Of a stretch of DNA of 64,000 bases, positions 43,228-55,541 are shown in pieces. The stretch comes from Plicaturopsis crispa FD-325 SS-3 (lineage: Eukaryota; Basidiomycota; Agaricomycetes; Amylocorticiales; Amylocorticiaceae): positions 345,170-409,169 of the forward strand of contig KN832561.1 in the NCBI GenBank assembly GCA_000827205.1. The letters are read 5' to 3'. Position numbers and translations under genes: made by a program. Under the pieces are notes generated by a model. That model saw nothing but the letters and a program-made list of their open reading frames with translations, made no database searches and was not told the DNA's origin. Position 1 is the stretch's first letter, and the number at the start of each line of letters is the position of its first letter.

Positions 43228-44671
43228 TCAGATTATGTCCTTCCTGTCTCCTAGCCCACTGAGCCGGAACGCCAGCGCGTGCTTCACGTATCCAATTCGC
43301 ATGGCCATCGACATCGCCCAGGTGCGAAGGTCCCAGTAACTGAATGGCAGGAACTGGAAGATCGCACCGACGACGGGGTGCGGCTTTGGCGAGCCCATGA
43401 TGGATGCCATCATCTTGGTTTTCGCAATGGTGGTGTACGCATTAGTGCGTCTGATCTCAGCCCAGTTCGTCAGAACTGCGTCTACACCAGGGGCGGAGGG
43501 GGACGCCTGCGACTGTTTCAGGTGCGCAGCCAATGCGCGGCCGAGCGTAATGCCGTCCCGGATGCTCAAGTTCATGCCCTGACCGCCTGCTGGTGAGTGA
43601 ATGTGACCGGCGTCGCCGATGAGAAGTACGATGCCCGCGTGTTCAAAATCGGGGCCATCAAGCCGAGTGAAGAACGTTTCCGCAACGCAGCAGCGGACTC
43701 GATAGCGGCTCGATGCTATGACGTGCGAGATGCGGGGAGGTGGGTTGGGTCCGCATTTGTTCAGTAGGTCCTGAAGATATGGAATGGACGGGGTCTTGGG
43801 CGGGGCACTAGCATTGGGGGCCAGTCCGAACGCGAGACGATACATCCCTACATTGTCCAGGGATTGGGGCATCATGTAGAACGCTGAGTCAGGGGTTATA
43901 AAGCCAGTGAGCTTCCTTGGGAGTGACGTCGAGGCCGTGTCGAGCACAACGTCTGCTAGGGCTACGCGCCCTACGTTGTTATCTTCCATCTGCTGGCCGC
44001 CCACGATGGGGAAACCGATACCAGCCAGATTTCGGACCTGTGCATCACACGTTAAGACAAATGCTCTCATTCAAAGCACAAGCGTAGCGCATACCGCAGA
44101 TCGCGCACCATCCGCACCGACGGCGTACTTGGCCTTGATGGTCTCGCCGTTGGAGAATGACACCTCTATCCCATTCTCGGCGTCCTTCATGCCCACAACT
44201 TCATACGGCCTATAGACTTGCACCCCTCTCTCGGCCAAGTGATCGAGAAGCACACGCTCCGTGGTGCTCTGCGGCAGAACCAGAGCAAATGGGAACCGTG
44301 TCTTCCCTTCCAGAGACGCGAAGTCCGACTGCATGACCATTCGCATAGTATGGCGGCTGTAAACTGTCATAGTGGGTGACGTGACTCCGACACGAACGAG
44401 GGAATCTGCGCAGCCAACGGTATGGAGAGCCTGTGTAAGCGTGAATGAGGACTAGGAGATCACGATCACAAAAATGCTACCCAAGACATACCTCGAGCGT
44501 AGCAGCGTGAACCGTAACGGCGCGCGAAGAATTCTCTCCGGCAGCAAGAGCGTCGACAACGACGATGTCAGAACATCCTTGCCCTAGCAAGGATAAGGCA
44601 CAGGACAGGCCCGCTGGACCCGCTCCGACGACTAAGACCGTTGTTTCGTCGGGCAGAGATTTGGAAATCAT
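43228..44671 (-). CDS. FAD-dependent aromatic-ring monooxygenase (PheA/TfdB-type)
   Basis: Three exons (44492-44671, 44095-44430, 43228-44037) encode 441 residues. The FAD-binding dinucleotide fold is VLVVGAGPAGLSCALSLL. The middle motif is KYAVGADGARSAVRNLAGIG (GADGARS, the DG motif), and the C-terminal FAD-ribityl motif is LIGDAGHIHSPAGGQGMNLS followed by IRDGITLG. This is the group A flavoprotein monooxygenase fold of phenol and salicylate hydroxylases. No C-terminal thioredoxin-like dimerisation domain is present, so the protein is shorter than classical phenol 2-monooxygenases. The substrate is probably an aromatic compound, which would fit a wood-decay or secondary-metabolism role; the exact substrate is unknown. 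Confidence 0.9.
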
Positions 44672-45272
44672 GTCAAGTGAGCGTGGGCGACTTGCCTGGA
44701 CTGACTGGTCTCTTTGTACCTGCAAAATCGGCCATGAACGCCCATAGCATGTGGTCAACATGAATGCTGCGGACTGGCGAAGCACCGGAGGGAACCTTGT
44801 ATGTGTGGTTCTACCGAGTCGGTCTTCCAGCTTCAAGTTCCAGAGCCGATCGCATGCGTGGATGCCCGGCACAACGCAGAGAGTAAGTTTGAGCATCCAT
44901 CCAATGCGATCACGGAGCGTTTGTGGGTCTATTACATTTGTAGTTGACCGCGGTGACTTGTAGGGAACACCGCAGCACGGCAGAGGTAATGCTCCATGTT
45001 TCGAGCACTACTGCGCAGAAAGTCATTGAATACGCAATAACCATAGCGAGTTATTCCTGTAAAATCGAGTCAATAAACAAGTCAGAAGAGACCAGCGGCA
45101 TGAGATAACGAGGAAACGAACTAGTAAGTAGGCGAGGAGGAGAAGACCGACTCGAGGAGGACGATCGGCTCAAACCTAAGCGGACATCGGAGGCAAATAT
45201 TCCTCCTGCTTTGCTCCTGCTGCACGGGGATTTTTGGCAGACAGCCCTTGACTTAGACGCCTTGTTAAACAT
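44672..45272. other. Divergent promoter region between the monooxygenase and TRF4-like genes
   Basis: About 600 bp lie between two divergently transcribed genes. No repeat or coding signal was seen. Confidence 0.4.
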
Positions 45273-47631
45273 ATGGAGCCACCCTCGAAAAAACCGTCGT
45301 CTTCAAGCGGGACCTCCCAGCCACGTCGCGAACGGCGTCGACGCGAACGAGAAAACCGGGCGGAACAGCCCGAGGCAGGTCCCTCAACTCTCCCATCCAA
45401 ACCGCCCTCGGAAACCCGCCGCCGCAGGAAACGCAAGAACAAGGAGAATGGCGACACGGCAACTGGCGAATTTGACGCTGTCAGCGGGGAGTTTGACGGT
45501 TTGGATAGCGAGAAGAACGACGCGGATAACGCAGGCTTCGAGATCGGCGAGGACTTCGTGCCATTCGTCGACTCAGAGCCACCCACGCCGCCGCCCACCG
45601 AACATGCAGATACTGCACGCAGAAAGGACCGAGATCGAGACACGCGTCGAGACGACGCGCCCACCAGAGAATGGGACAAGGGTAAGGGTAGAACGCGTGA
45701 TTGGGAATGGGACAGCCGCAATGATTCGGGGAGCAAACGGAAACATGACACGATGATCGACATGGACGAGGTATACGCGAACAATAGGAAGCAGCGCGAG
45801 CAAGCGCAATCTCGAAGAGCTCCATGGCTCGACAACATCGACTGGGATAGTTGTAACAACGTCGCCGAGATGTGCGTTTCATTCGGTTGCGCCTACTGCA
45901 AAGTATCTAACGCATTTCGTCTGGCAGGTTACACCGGGAAGTGGAATCATTTGTGAACTACATATCGCCGTCGCCAATAGAGGACGAAGTACGCGGTCTC
46001 GTCGTTAAACTCGTCTCGCGTGCCGTCACACAGGCATTCCCTGACGCACAAGTCCTTCCATTCGGAAGCTACGAAACAAAACTCTATCTTCCCCTCGGGT
46101 ACGCATAATGTGTCTTACCGATGACATTTTTTCTGAGACAATTCTACGATACAGGGATATCGATCTCGTCATCCACTCTGATTCCATGGCGTACAGTGAC
46201 AAGGTGATTGTCCTGCGTGCCTTAGCGGGCGCTCTGAAGCGAGCTGGAATCACGTCGAACGTCACAATTATCGCCAAAGCCAAGGTCCCCATTATCAAAT
46301 TCGTGACCACACATGGGCGGTTCAATGTCGACGTGAGCGTCAACCAAGGGAACGGCGTTGTCGCGGGGCAGATCGTCAATGGCTTCCTCAAGGAGATGGA
46401 CGGTGGAGGTATGGCTCTGCGTAGCCTTGTCATGGTCACCAAAGCGTTCCTGAGCCAGCGTAGCATGAACGAGGTGTATTCGGGTGGGTTGGGCAGCTAC
46501 AGCATCGTGTGTCTAGCGGTCAGCTTTCTGCAGATGCACCCCAAGATCCGTCGCGGCGAGATCGACGCCGAGAAAAATCTGGGTGTGCTTGTGATGGAGT
46601 TCTTCGAACTTTACGGTTGCTACTTCAACTACGAGGAGGTGGGCATTTCCGTGCGAGACGGTGGGACATATTACAGTAAAAAGCAGCGTGGCTGGCTTGA
46701 CTACTACAAACGCCACCTTCTTTCTATCGAGGACCCGACTGATCCATGTACGTCCCTCCACTATATCATGTTTTTTTTTCAGGACTTATATGCTCTACAG
46801 CAAACGACATATCAAAAGGGTCGTACGGATTCAACAAGGTTCGCGCGACCTTCGCAGGCGCGCACGGGATAATGACCACAGCTGCTTACCTCCGCGCTAG
46901 CCTCATTAGCTCGCGGCGGGAAGGTCGCTCGTCCAGCTTTCGCGAAACATATGCTCCCGAGGACTTGAGCATACTCTCTAGTGTTATGGGCGTGACCCAA
47001 GAGGTGCGTGTTGCGACTACACAAATGAAGGAAGATATTGATACCACAGCTGTAGACGATTAACCATCGGAAACTCGTTCAGGAGGTGTACGACAAGCGG
47101 ACACTGCATAGGCTAGTGGGCGTTGCCCCGCTGCCACCCCCGGTTGTCGTCGCTGCTCAGACAAACGGCAGCCGCTCAGAACCGAGCGGTTCACAAAAAC
47201 CACCGAGTATCTCTCAGCCGGCAAAGGATGCACGGTCTCGACGGGAGGAAGTAGAAGAGGCGGACATGGATCTTGCGTCAGAGGATGAGGATGACGAGCG
47301 CCGGCGTGCCGTGAATGTGGAGCGCGTCGAGGTAGAAGAGGAGGAAGATGGACGGTATGATATATCGGGGAGGCCCCGTCCGAAAAAGCGACAAAAGACC
47401 AGCGCCCGGGAGGACCTACACACGGTGTTCACTACCGATGACGATGACGACGATGGCGATACGGACGAAGTAGAACTTGTCACCACTCGGCTCGACAGCC
47501 TCGAGGCGGAGGAACGGGAATACGATACCGGCCCGCAGGCTGCTGACAGCGAACCCTCAGCGGCATCTGCAGCCAGGAGAAGTTACTGGCTGTCGAAGGG
47601 AATCGCTGGGGCTGGAGACGAGAGCTCGTGA
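45273..47631 (+). CDS. TRF4: Non-canonical poly(A) polymerase, TRF4/5 (Cid14/PAPD5) family
   Basis: The start is MEPPSKKPSSSSGTSQPRRE, followed by a long charged N-terminus. The first intron splits ATG of NNVAEMLHREVESFVNYISP. The nucleotidyltransferase core has LPFGSYETKLYLPLGDIDLV with the catalytic D-x-D, then the third Asp in GRFNVDVSVNQGNGV. The PAP-associated region contains FLSQRSMNEVYSGGLGSYSI, LGVLVMEFFELYGCYFNYEE and SYGFNKVRATFAGAHGI. The C-terminus is acidic with a KRQKTSAR-type basic patch and stops at 47629-47631. In yeast TRF4 is the polymerase of the nuclear TRAMP complex, which adds short poly(A) tails for exosome decay. All catalytic residues are present. Confidence 0.92.
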
Positions 47632-48061
47632 GTTTATCTCCCAGTGCCTACGTGGTGCGTCGTCTCATCTTGGTTATGTGTAGCTGAACACTGGGTAATA
47701 TAACCTATAAACCACTCGGCTTCTTGGCCTATGCTATTCGTTGCATTATGGATCTACGCTGTTCGTTTTACCTCTCGCTCACAGTGTATTTGTATGCCCA
47801 CTGGCCGACAATATTTGAGCCAGTGCCTATGTGTAGCCTCTCCAGAAAACACTTTCGTCGTCGAAGACGATTTCATGGTTTGATCATGGTCATCGAGATC
47901 TTCTGAGATGTCGACGACTCGAGTCTGGTGGAAAGAAAACGTGGTCTTAGAATTTCGAGTTCCGCGGCATCTGAAGTTGTGGTACTCGATCGCGACAATT
48001 TTGAGCTTTCACTCTTCAATCCTCTACTAATTATTCACTAAAGGTCATATAGCTCTGTGAA
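47632..48061. other. Intergenic region, no gene recognised
   Basis: It holds the 3' flank of the TRF4-like gene and the promoter of the arginine methyltransferase gene. Nothing further was seen. Confidence 0.4.
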
Positions 48062-50259
48062 ATGAGCGTACATCTACCCCCCTCGGATCCAGTCGATACA
48101 GGAAGCAACGATTCATCCGACGAAGATGACGATAACGATCAAACTTGGGACGATTGGGTCTCGGATTCTGCACCACAAACCTGCCGTTCCTTGTTCGAGG
48201 ACAAGGTGTTTCCCTCTGCGTCGGAGTCATTGAAGCATGATCGCGAAAGTCACGGATTCGACCTGGACAAAACCTGTGAAAAGCTCTGTAAGCGTCGTCA
48301 ATTCAATCCGATCACCTCACTCTGATCGGCACAACTGCAGCACTAGATTTCCATGGCCGCATCCGACTTATCAACTTCATTCGGAGAACGGTCAGTGACC
48401 GCGTTTCCGTCTTTGTTGGCGCGACTGAAAGTGTATCGGGATGCCGGCATGCAGAAACCTACCGTAGCCCAGGTCCGGAATCTAACGGGAAAAGAATCTT
48501 TCTTCTCCTCGGATGAATATCTACGGCCAGTCATAGAAGACGATCCACTCCTTCGTATGTAGCTTGACTGATTTTGTACCCTGAGAAAGCTCGTGAGCTG
48601 AACTTCTTTCTCTTCAGAGGTACAGTCCGAGGACTGGTCGGATTCTGACAACGAAAACGACGAGTCACCTGTGGCGGACACAAACCATCGCGTCCGTATC
48701 CTCGAGAAAAATCTTGCGAAGGCAAAGCGAGACCTGGAGGATTACCGCTCATTCGTCAGCGAGCAGCTCAATCTGGGGAGCCTCCGGGCCGCGATCAACG
48801 ACGATTCAGACGCAGCTCCTCCTCCCCGTGACAACGACTCACACTACTTCAACAGCTACGGAGAAAATGGTATGACACACTTACCTTGACATTGATATCC
48901 ACGGAACTCATGCGTCAGTTTTGGTCGTAACACTTATCAGATATTCACGCGGTCATGATCCAAGATAAAGTTCGCACTTCGACATATGCGTCCTTCATCA
49001 TGAAAAACCCGTTACTGTTCCGCGATGCCATAGTTCTCGATGTCGGCTGTGGGACGGGTATACTATCGCTGTTCGCCGCAAAATCGGGCGCCAAACGCGT
49101 TTTCGCGATTGACGCCAGTGACATCGCCGAAAAGGCAGATGCGATCGTCAAAATCAACGGACTTGAGAATGTCATCACGTGTGTTTGGTTTCTCTTGCTT
49201 TTATTCCAGAAAATGTGCCATACTAAAGCAGAGCTACTTAGAGTCATTCGCGGAAAAGTCGAGGATATCAAACTGCCCGATGGTATAGAAAAGGTGGACA
49301 TCATCATCTCGGAATGGATGGGATACGCACTGCTCTACGAGTCTATGCTCGACTCCGTGTTGCGGGCGCGAGATCGCTTCTTGAAGCCTGGAGGTGTGAT
49401 GGCACCTAGCCAGTCCCGCATGATGCTGGGTCTATGTGACGGCGCAGAAATTTTCAAGGAAAGAGTTGGGTTCTGGAATGATATCTACGGTACGGTTATT
49501 CTCTAGCGATTGTACTGGGTGGACTTGAATCTAAATACGCATTTTAGGTTTCGATTTATCGCCCATGGGCACGGGAGTCTATGACGAGGCCATCGTCGAC
49601 GTCGTTGGGCCCGAAACGATGGTTAGCGAGCCATATATTGTCAAAGTACGCATTCGATACAGAGCACCCTGTTACCGTTCTCACATAAACCATGATGCAG
49701 GATCTGCATATAGGAACGATCACCGCGAAGCAGTTGGACTTCGCGTCTCCATTCTCGCTAACCTCGACAACAGAGCGCCGTACGAAAGTGCATGCCTTAG
49801 TGCTGTATTTCGACACATTTTTCACGACCACTGGCGACCCCGTTCCCCCGAGCAAGGAGGTAGAGGTGATCAAGGATCGCGATGTCGTGGTCGCGGAGGT
49901 GTGGCCGGTCGGGAACAAGCCAGCGCCCCAGCGGCGACAGAGCCAGGGTGAGGGTCTTAAGGGGATGGAGAAGGTCACGAGCTTCAGCACAGGCCCGCAA
50001 AGTATCCCCACGCATTGGAAGCAGACCATCTTCTTGCTGAGGGAGCCAATAATCGTGGAAGAAGGTTGGTTGCGCTTCTAGAAGTATACATCCTGTCTGA
50101 CGCCTCAATTTTGCAGGTACTGTCGTTGCGGGTACATTCCACTGCAGGAAAAACGATACCAATCCACGGGAGCTGGATGTTGAGATCCACTATTCTGTGG
50201 GGGATTCCGCACAGCAGGCTGCAACGGGCGTCGTTGTTCAAATGTACAAGGTACGATAG
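48062..50259 (+). CDS. RMT3: Protein arginine N-methyltransferase 3 (PRMT3 family)
   Basis: An acidic N-terminus (SSDEDDDNDQTWDDWVSDSA) leads to the PRMT3 zinc-finger-like segment CRSLFEDKVFPSASESLKHD followed by RESHGFDLDKTCEKL. After short exons comes a coiled-coil-like stretch and then the SAM-binding core: MIQDKVRTSTYASFIMKNPL, VLDVGCGTGILSLFAA (motif I) and FAIDASD. The double-E loop is SEWMGYALLYESMLDSVL and the THW loop is PTHWKQTIFLL. The C-terminus is VVVQMYKVR with the stop at 50257-50259. PRMT3 methylates ribosomal protein S2 in the cytosol. Key residues are intact. The finger keeps only one Cys before the two His, a form seen in fungal members. Confidence 0.92.
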
Positions 50260-50426
50260 TCGGGTAAAGGGTGTCATTGCGTTGTTGTATATGTACAACG
50301 AAATATTGTCTTGATTTATCACACTACATGCTACCCGCGTTACGCAAGCACGAAGCCACGAGGGAATGGGCATCACCTGGGCGAGAGAGAACCTTTCGAC
50401 AGATAACTGGGGAGACTTTGCTAACA

Positions 50427-51848
50427 TCACCGACGTCGTTTCGGTATCACAAATCGTCTAGGAAATAGTTCCTCGAAGGACACCCGGTCTTTCAACCAGC
50501 GCACCTTTTCCTCACTTGGTATAATTATGTGGTCCATGGAAAGGTGCTTCAAAGGATGACCTGCGGCAATGCGTTGCGCAACAAGGCTAGAGGGGTCGCA
50601 GGGTTTGGGATCATGATAATAATCTGGAGCGAAGAAAGCGACCGATTGCAGCAAGGGCCACGGATCTTGATCGCCTTCAGCAGCAGGCTCAAGCCATTTC
50701 TCCAGGGCCGTACACCAATCGAAGGCGGGGTCAACATGGACAGTGATGTGAGTGATCCTAGGGAAAGCGCGTACAAAGACGGACGAGGCGGGTACTCCCT
50801 CGAGAGTTAGCGTCTCGAGACAAGGGAACGGACTACGCAAGACCGGCTGATACCAAGTCTCGAAGGCCGCGATCTGGCCCTCCATGAAATGTCGTAGGAT
50901 CAGGGACATGAGATTGGGAGCGCGGATGGCAGAGAATAACTGTGGCAGGTATTCCCCAGCACTTTCTGTAGCCCAGATTGCCCATTTGAATTCGAGTGTC
51001 GTGAGCGAAGCCATGTTGACAGGCACTATGTGTTGGTCATCGAGATGTACATTTTGACCAAAGATCAGGGTCTTCAAGGACGGCAGCTTGGCGAGAGCAA
51101 CTGTCGTGGCGCGAAGGCTGGTATTCGAAGCGATGTGCAGCACTTCGAGGCTAGGGAACGCAAGATCAAACTCGGACAACATACTTCCGGGAATTGTCAG
51201 GGATGACAGGAGAGGAGCGCCACCCGCGAAGAGTGTACTCGGCATGTGTTCCCCCACTGCGACATCCACCGAAAGGTGCCGCAGCATTGGGGCGTACAGT
51301 GTAGCAAGATGAAGCAAAGCCTCCGAGTAACCATAACCAAAATTGCCGACCGTGAATGAGGACCATCGATACACGTGCGCCACGACTGCCCGATAAACTG
51401 CGGTTGACTCGATGCCACACACGATGTGAAGGGGGGATGCACACGACCGCTCGAGATGAGCACTGAGAAGGTCAAGTGGGTAACCCTTTACGCGGCGTCC
51501 TCGCCAGATACGGGTCCATAGTGTAGGACTGCCGAGGATCACTCGACGCCAGCGTTGAGAGACATGTGAGGCAACGACATGCGACGGTAGAGAGCTGGGC
51601 GCATAGGTGGGGTCCCCGTACGTGTATATGGCAAGCAGAAGCTCGTCAGGCAGACGTGATATGGGTGCTCTGCTGTTGATGAGGTTGCCGATACGGGATC
51701 TGACGGATATAAGGGTCCCCTGCACATGTCGCAGCTGCTTCAAGAGGCCGTCCTCGGCTGCCTCTAATTTCTTTGCCCGTGTCTGGAGGATGGCGATGTC
51801 GTCCGTATCGATCTCCATAGCTTGACGGAGTACGATGTCAATGAGCAT
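50427..51848 (-). CDS. F-box protein with leucine-rich-like C-terminus (basidiomycete family)
   Basis: A single exon encodes 473 residues from the ATG of MLIDIVLRQAMEIDTDDIAI. A coiled-coil-like N-terminus is followed by an F-box-like segment (ISRLPDELLLAIYTYGDP, SHVSQRWRRVILGSPTLWTR) and a long region with irregular leucine-rich repeats (LEVLHIASNTSLRATTVALA; LKTLIFGQNVHLDD; LETLTLEGVPASSVFVRAFP). Such F-box proteins are greatly expanded in mushrooms and polypores, with unknown substrates. The gene converges on the PRMT3 gene, with 167 bp between the stop codons. It has no introns, unlike most neighbours. Confidence 0.85.
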   Translation of the reverse strand: MLIDIVLRQAMEIDTDDIAILQTRAKKLEAAEDGLLKQLRHVQGTLISVRSRIGNLINSRAPISRLPDELLLAIYTYGDPTYAPSSLPSHVVASHVSQRWRRVILGSPTLWTRIWRGRRVKGYPLDLLSAHLERSCASPLHIVCGIESTAVYRAVVAHVYRWSSFTVGNFGYGYSEALLHLATLYAPMLRHLSVDVAVGEHMPSTLFAGGAPLLSSLTIPGSMLSEFDLAFPSLEVLHIASNTSLRATTVALAKLPSLKTLIFGQNVHLDDQHIVPVNMASLTTLEFKWAIWATESAGEYLPQLFSAIRAPNLMSLILRHFMEGQIAAFETWYQPVLRSPFPCLETLTLEGVPASSVFVRAFPRITHITVHVDPAFDWCTALEKWLEPAAEGDQDPWPLLQSVAFFAPDYYHDPKPCDPSSLVAQRIAAGHPLKHLSMDHIIIPSEEKVRWLKDRVSFEELFPRRFVIPKRRR

Positions 51849-52405
51849 GCTGAGGTATCGTCTTATTCACAGTTCGACTTACAAATGATCAGCCAATAGG
51901 CCCTGTTGTATGTGCTCCGGGCTATCGGTAGCCTGGTGTGCGCAGGAGAAAGCTAAGAACGATTGTCCTCACTCTTCTAAAGGGATTAATGCCTACGAGA
52001 GAAAATTGGAGAAAGCTACAATCACAGCGGTCAGCTTGCAGGTAATATCGCAGCTTTGATTCCAAAAATTGAATACCTATTGTTGCAGACGGTGAATATG
52101 TAGACAATGTTGTGATAACATGCGTTTAGTACTCGCCTTTAAGGTTCAAGTACTGGTTCAACGCTGGACCGTACCCGTGAATCGTGTCAACCGCGCGGCT
52201 GATCAATTGGTGGACCGTGGAACAACACAGACGATGTTGCCGTAAAATTACTCACCTCGGAGCGCTTACAAAGTCTGTCGATGAGCGAGCTTCTGGACGA
52301 AACGATTTCGATGAAACGACACCAGTAGCGGATAATACACAGCACTCGCTATAAGTTACCAGTCAGAGCAAAAGAGACAGCCACCCCAAGATATACAGTC
52401 CGGTG
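51849..52405. other. Intergenic region, no gene recognised
   Basis: It lies between the start of the F-box gene and the end of the borealin gene. No coding or repeat signal was seen. Confidence 0.4.
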
Positions 52406-53819
52406 CTATCTGATAGTCCATTTTTCGACCGTAGCTTTAACGAGGCGGCCCATCTCTTCCCGCGCAGCCTTCTTTGCGCTGTTTGTTATGCCCTCCAGCG
52501 CATCGAGCTCATCTGGGGATGTCTGCAGCGGGTCGAATTCGAGAAGGTGCCCGTCCTTCGTGGGTATCTTGACCGTGGCAGAGGCAAATGACATCGAGGG
52601 CGTCATGAAGGAAGAAGACGATGATGGCAGAGACGACGAGTCGGGATTGAGCGAGGAGTGTGAGCCAGAGCGGGACGTGGGTTTGGACTTGGGCGTGGTT
52701 AATGACTGTTGTGAGTTCGAGCGGGAGTGCGTTGTCGACGATGTACCAGGTAAAAGATTGGTTTGTGAGGTAGATCGCGAATGGAAGCCATTGGTGGTTG
52801 AGGGTGCAAATGAGAACGATGGATCCCGGCGAATGACAATACTCGGTTTCCTTTGCAGCCCTGGTCGAGGCTCTGTTGCCTTGCCATTGTCGTTGCCCTC
52901 GTCATCTTCAGTTCCATCCGCGCTCAGCGCGTATGGATTCGTCAATGGGCTGCCGTTAACGCTTAGCATGTTTTCATCGCGCCGGGGCATACGTGGATAC
53001 GCAGGAGTCTTGGGAATTATGGGATTGAAGGTTGCCGATGATGGCGGTCGTCGGGACGAGGGGATTGGCTTTATTGGAGATGATGGTTTGTTCGGGCCTT
53101 TAGGGAATGCGCTGAGATACTTGGACGGCGTCTGCGAGGGTGCTGTAGGTCGGCCCATTGTACGCGACTGCAATAGCCGTTAGACAAAGCCATAAAACGA
53201 CGCTCATTGACACATACTGTTCCGGGTGTTCGATTTGCAGTGGCAGCTTGCAGACGCGCCCGTTGGGCTGTGCCAGGCCCCGTTGACGAACCGGGTTTTG
53301 TTTTCTTCGGCGTAGCGGCTAATCGGGCTGAGACTCCTCGTCAGTAAATGGATCGCGCACCCGTATAGGCTCGGCGTACCGTTCTTGACCGCGCGCGACG
53401 CCTCAGCATCATGGCTCCCAGAGGCCTCACCGGCTTCCACTTCCATGGACGCAACCCACTTCCTCTTCCTTGCCGTCTTATCGATTTCCACATCGCCATC
53501 GTGTTCGGCGATTCGTTGTCTCTGAATCCCTCGCAGACACGCTTGGACATCGCCTCCCCATTTCTCTCCAAATTCCCGCATCGTGACGCCGCGAACGAGA
53601 GGTGGAATGCGTGATACGAGTCCCTCCGCATGGTGTTGCCACGTCTCCAGTTGATCCTGAAGCCATCCTTCGAATTGACGCGTCCTGTGCTCGACTGTGG
53701 AATGTCAGGACGCGTAAAAGACGAGCGTGTTGACTGGACGCACCCTCGAGGTCGAGATTGGCCAACAGCTGCTGCTTCTCCTCTTCTGTAAATTTCTTCT
53801 TGCTGCGAGGAGGGTCCAT
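52406..53819 (-). CDS. Borealin/Nbl1-family chromosomal passenger complex subunit
   Basis: The ATG at 53819 opens MDPPRSKKKFTEEEKQQLLA. The first intron joins NLDLE to VEHRTRQFEGWLQDQLETWQ, followed by VSRIPPLVRGVTMREFGEKW and GGDVQACLRGIQRQRI. This is the Nbl1/borealin N-terminal helix pair that bundles with survivin and INCENP. The rest is a Ser/Pro-rich tail (PSSPIKPIPSSRRPPSSATF; SRSTSQTNLLPG) ending with VKIPTKDGHLLEFDPLQTSP and EEMGRLVKATVEKWTIR. The complex carries Aurora B kinase at centromeres and the spindle midzone. The tail holds many SP sites, likely mitotic phosphorylation targets (inference). The C-terminal block is more conserved-looking than the middle and may be a second domain. 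Confidence 0.88.
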
Positions 53820-54070
53820 CGTGTCCGGTTTGAAGAAAGTTTGTACCGATTTGCAGAATATAAAAGCAGGCAACAGAGAAACAAAACTTTACGACCGTCG
53901 ACGTATGGTTTCAGTGCAGAACGAGTACGGTGGCGCGTTTACAGAGCCGCGTGATCGTGAACACTTTTTCCGGTGCCCGTTTCCACTTTCCCCGCCATTT
54001 CTTCTGCGAGTCGAACGACTTTGAAGTGCATCTGTTCCTTCAACACATCCTATCCTTAAAATTCGCACAC
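53820..54070. promoter_or_regulatory. Compact divergent promoter between borealin and ERG26 genes
   Basis: Only 251 bases separate the two start codons, so both promoters must overlap. No specific element is recognised with confidence. Confidence 0.6.
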
Positions 54071-55541
54071 ATGTCGGGACAAAAGGACATTTATCTTGTC
54101 ATTGGGGGAAGCGGTTTCGTGGGCAGACATATCGTACAGCTTCTCCTGGACCGTGGAGACGTTGTGTCGGTATTCGACATCGTCCAGCGTTACCACGACG
54201 TGCCATTTTACTCAGGGGACATCAGCGAGGAGGAACAGGTCGCTTCGGCCATTCAAAGGGTGTGTGTTTTCTTGGTATTTGCTTCATTGGACAAATCTGA
54301 AATATGTTTAGAGTGGAGCAACGTGTATAATACACACTGCGTCGCCACCTCACGGCCATGACCCCGCCCTCTACTTCAAAGTAAATGTCGACGGGACGCG
54401 GGCAGTAATTGCAGCGGCCCAGGCAAATGGCGTTACCAAACTGGTCTACACTTCGTCGGCTGGTGTGATTTTCAATGGCCAGGACATCATTGACGTTGAC
54501 GAACGCTTGTCACCACCGGAGCAAGCTATGGATGCCTACAACGAAAGCAAAGCCAAGGCAGAGGAGATGGTCATCAATTCCAACGGCCAAGGCGGATTAT
54601 TGACTGTTGCACTCCGACCGGCCGGGATTTTTGGGTGTGTACGGCGCTACATGTCAATCATATGCAACTGACAATTTTTCAGCCCCGGCGACCGACAAGT
54701 TATGCACGGACTCTATCAGGTCTATGAGCGCGGACAAACGCACTTCCAAATCGGTGACAACACCAACTTGTTCGACTGGACATATGTCACCAATGTTGCG
54801 CGTGCACATCTCCTAGCCGCCGACAAATTGGTTGCACCTCCACCTCCCCCCGAAAAATCTGAAGACGCATTGGATGTCTACCAGCCTACGGAAGAGGAGC
54901 TTGCGCTAATCAACTACCCCCTCCCTCCCATCGAACTCACCACAGGTTCTCATCGTGTGCCCACGCATGCCGCACGCCCACTTGGTCCCTACGTCACGCC
55001 TCCCCCTGACGCTGAAAAAATCGAGGCAGCTTTTACGGCGCCAGGGTATGGTCTTGAGCGACCAGTCGGGCGAAGTCGCTTCGACCCGTTCAGCGACAAT
55101 GCCCTTGCTCGCTACAAGACATCGCCACTGCAGGTCGCAGGCCAAGTTTTCTTCATTACCAACGGCGAACCCGTGTATTTCTGGGATTTCATGCGCGCCA
55201 TATGGACGCTCCTCGACGACCCTGCAAATCCCAAACCTGTGCGGAAGCCTGTGGTTTTCAGCAAGACGGTTGGTCTTGCGCTAGCGACGGGGGCAGAATG
55301 GTGGGGATGGCTCGTAGGCAAGGAGCCTGCGTTCACGAAATTCAGGGTCCAGTTCAGTTGCGCTACCCGATGGCATAATATCGAGAAAGCGCGGAGAGTG
55401 CTAGGGTACGAACCTGAAGTGGGTGTCGAGGAAGGCATTCGCCGAACGGTCGCTGTCAGTTCAATTTCTTGCTTCGACCGTAGACGTCAAAATACTGACA
55501 CATTCGTCCAGTGGTGGAAAGCGGAACATGGAAAGGCGTAA
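54071..55541 (+). CDS. ERG26: Sterol-4-alpha-carboxylate 3-dehydrogenase (C-3 sterol dehydrogenase)
   Basis: Four exons (54071-54259, 54312-54634, 54683-55454, 55512-55541) encode 437 residues. The Rossmann motif is YLVIGGSGFVGRHIVQLLLD and the catalytic Tyr-x-x-x-Lys is AYNESKAKAEEMV, preceded by the Ser of VYTSSAGVIFNG. NLFDWTYVTNVARAHLLAAD and ITNGEPVYFWDFMRAIW are typical of the 3-beta-HSD/ERG26 family. The enzyme removes the C-4 carboxyl group with NAD during ergosterol synthesis, together with ERG25 and ERG27 at the ER. A long insert (about residues 200-270, rich in Pro and charged residues) separates the core halves, as in other basidiomycete members. Confidence 0.93.

Noticed and set aside
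52488-53183. 231-codon plus-strand open frame
   Set aside because: Antisense of the Ser/Pro-rich tail of the borealin gene.
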